The notes under the pieces: model-generated
Databases searched by the model: none
Told to the model about the DNA's origin: nothing
Seen by the model: the letters and a program-made list of their open reading frames with translations, nothing else
In this document: positions 57,396 through 64,000 of the stretch, in pieces
Position numbering within the stretch: position 1 is the first letter of the stretch
Layout of the letters: the number at the start of each line of letters is the position of its first letter
Assembly: GCA_024180945.1 (NCBI GenBank)
Contig: JAKSGN010000007.1
Location: forward strand, 2,790,001-2,854,000
Source: Macrophomina tecta
Taxonomy: Eukaryota; Ascomycota; Dothideomycetes; Botryosphaeriales; Botryosphaeriaceae
Direction: 5' to 3'
DNA length: 64,000 bases
Position numbers and translations under genes: made by a program

Positions 57396-58446
57396 ATGGC
57401 TACCGCGCACGCCCACCACCGCACTCCCTCGCACCCTAAAAGGCCTTCGCAGTCTCACCCGCGCGTCGCCCGTCCTGCCCCGCTGAAGCGCGCAAGCAAG
57501 TCGCAGACCAAGGTTGCCCAGCGCAAGGACGAGGACCCGGACGACGACCTCATGGCCGCCAGCTTCCTCAACTTCTGGTAAGTCCAATCCGCCCGCGCCC
57601 GTGACTCGTGTCTGACCGATTCTTTGCAGCACTGTGTGCGAGAAGCAGATCATCGTCCCGAACAACTCGATACTCTACTGCTCCGAGAGGTATGTCCCCG
57701 TCTCCAGTTATTTGCTCCACACGCTAACGCGCGCTCCACCGTGTAGCTGCCGGAAAAAGGACAACACCAAGGCCATCACCTTCGAGCCATCACCGCCTCC
57801 GACGCCCTACAGTCATTATTCTCTCGAGGATGTCTCTCCTTCCCGCGACATCATCCCTCCCCGCTCTCCCACCGTTGCGCCCGCAAAACGCCTCTCCTAT
57901 GGCTTTTCCGATGCCTATGACGACGAAGCTCCTGTGTGGACCGAGGAGAAGCAAAAGGAGTCGGAGGCAACCCGCTACCTGAGGACTTTCTCGTGCACAG
58001 ACATGGCGTCCCAGAGGACAAGACCCAGCTACCACAGGTCTTCGACATCAACAGTCGCGTCGACCACAAGTACGGCTCCTTCATTATCGCACACGCCCAC
58101 CAGCTCTGTCAGCATATCCATGCCGTACACGCCATCAAGTCGGCCCCTACCGAGGAGAAACCCTAACGGGTCGTCGTACGGCACTCGCTCCATCGACCTT
58201 GTCAACCCCTTTACCGTCATGCACCCCACCACTGCACCGTCAAGTTTTACCCAATGGTCATTAAAGAGTGGGCCCAGCTGCAAGACGTCGACCGGTATCG
58301 CCGAGGGCGAATTGGAGCTGTTCCAAAAGAAGATTCCCAACGCGGCATCACCGAGTCAGGGCAGTCTCAAACAGCTGTTTGCCTTTAGTGCTATGCAAGC
58401 GCCGCCAAGCAATATGGCATCAACAATGCGACCGTCCTATTCGTAG
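57396..58446 (+). CDS. Ecl1-family zinc-binding life-span regulatory factor
   Basis: Three exons, 57396-57577, 57630-57689 (60 nt) and 57747-58446, encode 313 residues. The Cys-rich motif is built across two introns: C-TVCEKQIIVPNNSILYCSE then SCRKKD, i.e. CxxC...CxxxC, the signature of the Ecl1/Ecl2/Ecl3 'life-span regulatory factor' family of S. pombe and its filamentous-fungal relatives. These small proteins extend chronological lifespan and respond to nutrient and metal limitation, and bind zinc. The remainder is Ser/Thr/Pro-rich and disordered, as is usual for the longer Pezizomycotina members. The motif is split by two introns, so the splice reconstruction is well constrained. Confidence 0.85.
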
Positions 58447-60398
58447 TCTACGACGGAGGAGCTCTTCGCTTAGATTGTGGTTGTGGCCTGCAGACGGGGA
58501 AGCGGGTGAGCAGGTTGGGATCGCCGGTGTGGTTGCACAAGGTGATCTTTTACTTTTATTTCCAGGATCTTGCATTATCAAAAAAAGCGTTGAATTTTTA
58601 CTAGAGGGTACCATACGGGCTATCACATTTGGGTTTTTATTTAATACGGCATCCGGTTGCGTACAATGTGGCGGGTTGATTTTCATTTGAAAGTTTCACA
58701 TAAGACATGGCGCAAGCCAGTTGGGCAACGCTGGCGCTTGCTCCTCTCCAGACCAAATGTCAGAAGAAAAGGTTGTTTGGTGGTTACAAGAAACGCACGC
58801 CATGTCTCTCGTCTGGCTCTCTTGCTTTTTGCGGAATTTTCGGAGATGGCGCTCCATCCCAGGATCGGACCAGCTCTTTGGGCTTCACTGTTTCGTCCTG
58901 GGCTGCAGCTCAGTCATGATGGTGTCACGACGCTTTGCGCCTGCCGACCTTCATTTCCTGGTCGTTGGGTAGCAGTTTATCTCGGCTCCACTTTGTGTGA
59001 GCCTGACCTACACAGTACGAGCACTCGAGGCCCGTCCAGGCCTCGTATCTATAATTCCCCCTCACATAGCCATCATCTCTGACGACAGATGGTTGACAGC
59101 GAGGAAGTCCAGTCATTGAATTTAGGGGGATAATTCGCTCCGGTGAATTTCGACAGATAACGCCATATCGAGATAACCGCATTACCCGACCCTCGAAACT
59201 TTATTCCTGCCCTCCTCTTTCCGCTTCACCGCCGCCGATAACAACAGGTAGGTGCATGTGGCCGGTCGGATCATGCAGCGAGAAGAAAACCAAGCGTGCA
59301 CGCGGATCGAATAATGCTGGTGGTGTGTACGGACTACAGAGTAGTCCGCCTTCTCGCCATTTGTTCCTTGCTTGCGGTGGCTGCGGCAGAGGCGCTGCAT
59401 GCATTGTGACGTGTATCTCCCCCCAAGAACAAGCGAAAAAGCCAGCCGCCGATGCAGGCTCCAGGCGGCCTTGCAGGACAAGTTGTCCCGGTCGCTGGGC
59501 TCTCCTGCTGGCCGGCTGGGCAAAGTCGCAGGCACCACCCCCGGACGCGAGCGCGCTGCACGCACGCACGCACGCCCACCTTTCTTGGCCTCACGGCTGC
59601 ATGTTTCGCCTTGCTCGATGTGTTGCGTGTCGAGCTTCGAGAAGCCGATGGCGTGCCGAGGTGATCGGCGTCGCCAGTGTTGCTCAAAGACTCTCGATGG
59701 ATGATGATTGCCGCGCGGTGTTGATGAATGCAGCCGCCTTCCCTCGGTCCAAGGTTTCCTCCTCCACAAGCACGAATGGATCGGCGGGGATTGCGTTTTC
59801 TCTGGTTGATCGCGCAATTGCTGGCGAACGCCTCGCCATTCAGGACGACACAAAGAAGGCAAGAGGATGCTCCCAGTATTGCCGGGTAGGCTAACGGGAT
59901 ACGGCACCGCAGAACGGTATTATTTTTGACATCATGCTCTTTCGTTTTCTGTCTGTCTGCCCGTCTTACTTCTCGGACAAAGCTCCAGGTGGCGTTTCGG
60001 AAAGCCATTCTATCACTATGATGAGGGTGCTGCTGCTGCTGCACTATTCTGATACGAACACCTTTGCTGCTCGGCAAAGGTCTTGCTGGGCAACAACAAA
60101 ATCCTCTTTCAAGTTTTTTTTTTTATTTTTTTTGCGATAGTAGACAACCATAATAGATTGTCGTGAGTATGAAGTTTCCTCTCAATTAGTCTTCATGCAC
60201 TCGACCGATTTCCCCTTCCCTTTCAATCAGTCCTCGAATAATTCGCCCTCCTGCGTCTCACAACCCCGCAGGAGGAGGTTTTGGGAGAAAAAAAAAAAAA
60301 AGAATTAAAAAAAACCATGGCGAGGAGAACGCTTCTCTGGCGCATTCTCTACACCCCCCGACGGAGATCTCTGGCCCGCGCGACTCCATGCTGCTCGA
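58447..60398. other. Intergenic region without recognised gene
   Basis: Open frames at 59182-59907 (minus) and 59334-60077 (minus) overlap plus-strand frames and have no domain. An A-rich run at 60289-60313 and a T-rich run at 60116-60131 are the only notable features. Confidence 0.5.
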
Positions 60399-61640
60399 TT
60401 GGACGGCCTGGTCCCGCGGAAAGATGGCGTTCATGTGCGTCACCGCGTTCGTACCGCTCCGGTGGTGCAACAGCGGTGGGGAGGCCCGGGGGGGTTAGCA
60501 CGAGAACGCCGTCGCGTCGGGCAGCGCGCCGGAATATGCGCGGATCGTGCAGCGGATGGAGGGGATGAAGAGGGGGAGGCCCCGCGCGCTGACGCTGTCG
60601 CTAGAGCGGCCGGCGCGGGTGCGGTTTTCGCGCAGTTCAGGGCGAGGCAGCGGACGGACGCGCAGGCGGGGTCGCGGCTGTGCGCGGCGCTGCCGCGCGA
60701 GGTGCGGGAGGAGGTTTGGAAGCATGGCGTCGGTGGTGCGGACTGCCATTTCTACCAGCTGGTCGAGGAGGTCCGGCGCAGGCGAAGGCATGTAGTGGTG
60801 TATGTGGACGGTCGAGTCGTCCGCGCGGTCGCCATTTGCGGAGCGGAGGAGCTTTGTGTTGTTGGACGCGCAAGGGGGGAGCGCGGTCGGAGATGGCGGC
60901 GAGCTGTGAGCTGTTGGAGCCGCCGGCGATGGAGAGGGGGTTGCTCGCGTTGCCGTTAACGTGCCGGATGGCGTAAGTAGGCCGTTTCTCTTGCTGTGAA
61001 GGGTCTACTGGAGGTTAGATCACATGCCAAATGCAGATGGATCACTGATGTCTTTTTCTTTTCCAGTTACTCTAGATACATCCCCTTGATCTACCAACAT
61101 AACACCTTCGTCTTCGACATCCACACGCTGGTCCGACTCTTCGCCATACGCCGTACTGTTCCCTCTCATCGCTTCAACCTCATCCGCTCGCTCCGCCTCA
61201 GTTGGCAATTCAATTGGGACTTCCACAGCCGCCTTGTCAGCAAAAGTTGGGCTGAAACTTGTCAGATGCTCGCCTACATGCCAAGCCTCCGTGAACAGGA
61301 GATTCTCATCATGGCCCCCAATCTTTACAGATTCAAGCCAGAGGGCGATTTGTTGGACCAGCAATTGATGAGTGAACTTGTGCCGTTCATTTTGAGGCCG
61401 CTGAAGATGGTGCGGCAAGTGTCTAGCAGGGCAAGGGGCGGAAACGGGGGTTTCGATGCGCTGGTGCCATGGCTAAAGCACTGAGCGGAGCAGGACTCGG
61501 AGGATGGTAGCAGCGAAGGTGAGGCGGCGTCGCAGCTTGCTACATTTAGGCTTGTGAGATACGAAAGGCCAGCGTTGGGAAACAAACGGTTGAAGAAGGA
61601 CTATGTGCTGCATCTTAGGATCCAATTGTTGGAGGCGGCG
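60399..61640 (+). pseudogene. DUF7730-type protein gene, frame disrupted
   Basis: Fragments of a fungal DUF7730-like protein lie in order but not in one frame. Around 60660-60860 one frame reads LPREVREEVWKH then GGADCHFYQLVEEV. By ~60880 a different frame is needed for ELLEPPAMERGLLALPLTCR, just after a G6 run at 60874-60879; there is no room for an intron. A normal GT-AG intron (60973-61066) then joins to AYSRYIPLIYQHNTFVFDIH and FNLIRSLRLSW. This exon stops at TGA 61482-61484, but the same frame goes on past it with acidic and basic sequence (LVRYERPALGNKRLKKDYVL). No in-frame ATG was found at the 5' end. Either the locus is a pseudogene, or the assembly has indels in GC-rich DNA. A cryptic intron 61419-61493 could remove the stop. 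Confidence 0.5.
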
Positions 61641-62244
61641 AGATGGCGAGCATATTCAGGGGCTGTTGGGTCACCGGAGACAGTGAAGACTGGATGGTGG
61701 AAACGCGTGATGTATACGGTAACAGATTTGTACATATTTGAATGCTGCATCTGGCACTTGCAGTTGAGCACAGTGAGCGATCGAGGGCGATGGAATTCTT
61801 GTCAATCGTCGCCTTCGCAGCATCTTCCTTACAACCGAGTGTGTGCAATTGTCCACTCTGTCAATTGCAGATGGATGAACCAAAAAACGACATGGGTGAA
61901 GGTGACCGGCAGAGCACTTTGGCTGCACTTGCCACATGCGGTAAGTGCCGTGAGCGTACGACAGGCAGGCCCAGTGCTGACGGCGTGCAAGGAGTGGGAC
62001 AAGTCGGGGGAAATTTGCTCCGCAGGCCTCCAGGCTCCTGTCACTGACGACAGCTCTCCAACAATAGACAGGGACGCGAAATCCGTAATTCGTGCGGACG
62101 GCGTTAACCGGTCGGCGGAGATAGCTACGGCCTTGAAGGACTCAAATACTCTAGAGATCCCGTGAAAATCGGCCAGCAAGCAACAACATTCAGCTCCCCC
62201 ACTCACCGCAACCATCTTACCGATCTCGTATCTGTCTCGCGAAT
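61641..62244. other. Region between broken DUF7730 locus and epimerase-like gene
   Basis: An open frame continues to 62165 on the plus strand, but its second half has no recognisable character. It is probably 3' flank plus promoter of the next gene. Confidence 0.4.
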
Positions 62245-63325
62245 ATGCATGTCATCCTGACCGGCGCGACGGGCCTCGTAGGCTCGGGAGCCCTGGCCCA
62301 AGTGCTCGCAAGCATGAAGACCGGCGGCCCGATCTCGCGCCTCTCCATCCTCAGCAGGAGTCCCGTGCCCATGGCCGAGGGCCAAGAGAACGTCACCGTG
62401 ATCCAGCACAAGGACTTCGAGAAGTACCCGCCCGAGGTGCTGAAGCAATTAGAGGGCGCCGAGGCCTGCATTTGGGCTCAGGGAATCAGCCAGACTCAGG
62501 TCGGGAAAGAGTGGGTTGGAGGGATGATTCTGCATAACCGAGCAAATGGCGCTGATGCTCGCGCAGAGAATACATCAAGATCACTCAGGACTACCCACTA
62601 GCCGCTGCAAAGGCGTTTTCAGGGCTGAACGACCCTTTCAAGTTCGTCTACGTCTCCGGTGCGTTTCGCCTTCCTTTGCAGCCCCGACGTACATGACGTT
62701 TCCCTGCCACATCCCCACTATCAGTTCCAAAGAAGAGAAGCCATCTTCAGGGCATAAAGCTCCAAAGAACCCCGGTAACATCTACGTCCTGGAGACTGTC
62801 TCAACTCTCCACCTGTATAACCCGCATCCATACGCACCAGCCCGGCCCTCAATTGATCTCCACAACCACAACAGATCTCCACCCAACTCCCCAACACTCG
62901 CACTAACACGGCCCCGCCCAACAGGAGAAGGCGCGACCCAGACCCCCGGCTACTTCACGCCGCTCTTCGGCCGCGTCAAAGGGCTCGCCGAGACGCAGCT
63001 GCTCGAGCTGCCACGCGCCGGATACCCGTCGCTGCGCCCCTACTCGGTGCGGCCGGCCTTCGTCGACAAGGTCGGCCACGCCGCCGTCATCGAGGCGCAG
63101 AAGGGCCGCTCGGGCGCGCACGACCTGACGGCCGCCCTAATTGGCCCGCCCGTGCGCATGCTCTACCAGAACTTCGTGTCACCGACGGCGCTGCTGGGCG
63201 ACTTCTTCATCAGGCTTGCGGTCGGGGACGGCGAGCCGTTGCGCGGGGATGATGTGGAGGGCAAGGGTAGGATAGTGCCGAATAAGGCGTTTCGGAGGAT
63301 CATGAGGGAGGAGGGCGGGAAGTGA
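62245..63325 (+). CDS. NAD(P)-binding epimerase/dehydratase-like protein (atypical SDR)
   Basis: Three exons, 62245-62510, 62567-62658 and 62925-63325, encode 252 residues. The N-terminus MHVILTGATGLVGSGALAQV holds the TGATGxxG dinucleotide-binding motif of extended/atypical short-chain dehydrogenases. SRLSILSRSPVPMAEG, the central EACIWAQGISQ, then ITQDYPLAAAKAFSGLNDPF and FVYVSGEGATQTPGYFTPLF follow, all seen in fungal 'nucleoside-diphosphate-sugar epimerase' proteins. No YxxxK motif was placed with confidence, so the reaction is unknown. The second intron is 266 bp, long for this genome; the open frame 62546-63325 that runs through it is not the real product. The start is the first ATG before the Rossmann fold. 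Confidence 0.82.
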
Positions 63326-63576
63326 TGTGGTGGACGAGCCGCTGATTGGGCTTTGTGCTCTGGCATTTTTGGCGGCGAGGGGCGTGGGTGGCTTTGGGAA
63401 CGGAATCGGGCTAGAATGGTGGAGTTAGTCGCTGTACGATTAGTGTAGCTGGTCCTCAAATGACTCTTCGGTGCGCGTTCCTGTTATTGCAGCGGTATTG
63501 AGCCGTGGAGATGACACGTCTTCCGCCGCTTGGAGGATGGAGAGAGTGCGAGGGCGTGTGGGACACATCCCGCGGC
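63326..63576. other. Short intergenic region
   Basis: 3' flank of the epimerase-like gene and putative promoter of the partial gene. Nothing specific was seen. Confidence 0.4.
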
Positions 63577-64000
63577 ATGGACCATCGCATGAAGGCGGTG
63601 GGGATTCTGCCGCCATCGAATGGCTACCCCGGCTTCAAATCAGAGATAATACGTTTGGAGGCACATGTACATATTACTTATTAATCTTACCAATTCCACA
63701 TCCAGGATGCATTGGGAAAATTGGGAGAGCATCAGAATGGGTTTGCGGCGTTGAATTCTACCACGCTAATTCCGGGCGTGCTACACAGCTTTCCGCCTCC
63801 AACTTCGAGCAAAACATCTCCTCCTCCTGCAGCTTACCTGTCTTCATCTGACCAGCAATCTTCAGAGTTGCAGGCTAGATCTCCAAGCATCCGTTCCTTT
63901 CCTCCCTCCCTCGATGTTCCATCAACTCCCTTCTTACCATTTCCTGGAAGTGGAACGGGCCCTTCCATCGTTAGCGAAGATGTTCAATTAAGGTACGGAA
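63577..64000 (+). CDS. Unrecognised protein, 5' part only (runs off right edge)
   Basis: Likely exon 1 is 63577-63666 (MDHRMKAVGILPPSNGYPGF...), a very short 39-nt GT-AG intron follows, and exon 2 is 63706-63992 ending at a GTACGG donor eight bases before the window edge. Exon 2 stays open, with no in-frame ATG, and codes for a Ser/Pro-rich segment (for example VLHSFPPPTSSKTSPPPAAY and SIRSFPPSLDVPSTPFLPF). The composition looks like a disordered N-terminal region of a regulatory protein. No domain is visible. The first exon is less certain than the second because of the small intron. Confidence 0.4.

Noticed and set aside
59182..60077. Two long minus-strand frames near the Ecl1-like gene
   Set aside because: Overlapping frames with no domain; no splice pattern giving a family.
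1..64000. tRNA, rRNA, CRISPR, intact transposase or prokaryotic operon features
   Set aside because: None was recognised by eye. tRNA and small RNA genes would need a covariance-model search (tRNAscan-SE, Rfam) to exclude.

Overview
The window is nuclear DNA of a filamentous ascomycete, most likely a Dothideomycete (class is an inference). The evidence is short GT-AG introns of about 40-80 bp in nearly every gene, compact intergenic spaces, pyrimidine-rich leaders, and fungus-specific families: HET-domain protein, SNX41, Ecl1-type zinc protein, DUF7730, TRP-like flavin-carrier family, NiCoT nickel permease. All exon boundaries were worked out by hand from splice motifs, reading-phase bookkeeping and family conservation; no transcript data were available.

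Layout. 1-4 kb: a truncated DUF1365 gene (minus) divergent from the ribosome-biogenesis helicase HAS1 (plus). 4-6.6 kb: GC-rich, stop-poor DNA without a supportable gene. 6.6-20.2 kb, all plus strand: a TRP/flavin-carrier membrane protein, a divergent protein kinase, isocitrate lyase and an MFS drug/H+ antiporter, separated by 1.4-2.1 kb spacers. 20.5-32.8 kb, all minus strand: an accessory-looking block with an F-box protein carrying a poly-Glu tract, a HET-domain protein, a 1.5 kb stretch of coding-like but stop-interrupted DNA, an intact six-exon cytochrome P450 and an orphan, possibly secreted protein, followed or separated by gene-poor, more AT-rich DNA. 34.4-37 kb: a CBM48 protein with internally repeated modules.

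39.5-58.5 kb is a dense housekeeping block: fatty aldehyde dehydrogenase (HFD1), the bc1 assembly factor CBP3/UQCC1, an FAD-dependent monooxygenase, mitochondrial beta-ketoacyl-ACP synthase (CEM1), a nickel transporter, sorting nexin SNX41, ribosomal protein eS24, the eEF2 methyltransferase EFM3 and an Ecl1-like protein. 60-64 kb holds a DUF7730 gene that seems broken, an intact NAD(P)-binding epimerase-like gene, and the 5' part of an unrecognised gene running off the right edge.

Functional links are loose, as usual in fungi. CEM1, CBP3 and (possibly) HFD1 concern mitochondrial lipid or respiratory biogenesis; HAS1, eS24 and EFM3 concern ribosome biogenesis and translation. No CRISPR, rRNA, tRNA or intact transposon was recognised. 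The most unusual observations are three apparent GC-AG introns, an 11-nt microexon in the nickel transporter, a stop-free 48-nt intron in CEM1, the broken DUF7730 locus and the decayed coding-like stretch next to the P450. I found nothing that I can support as a new multi-gene system.
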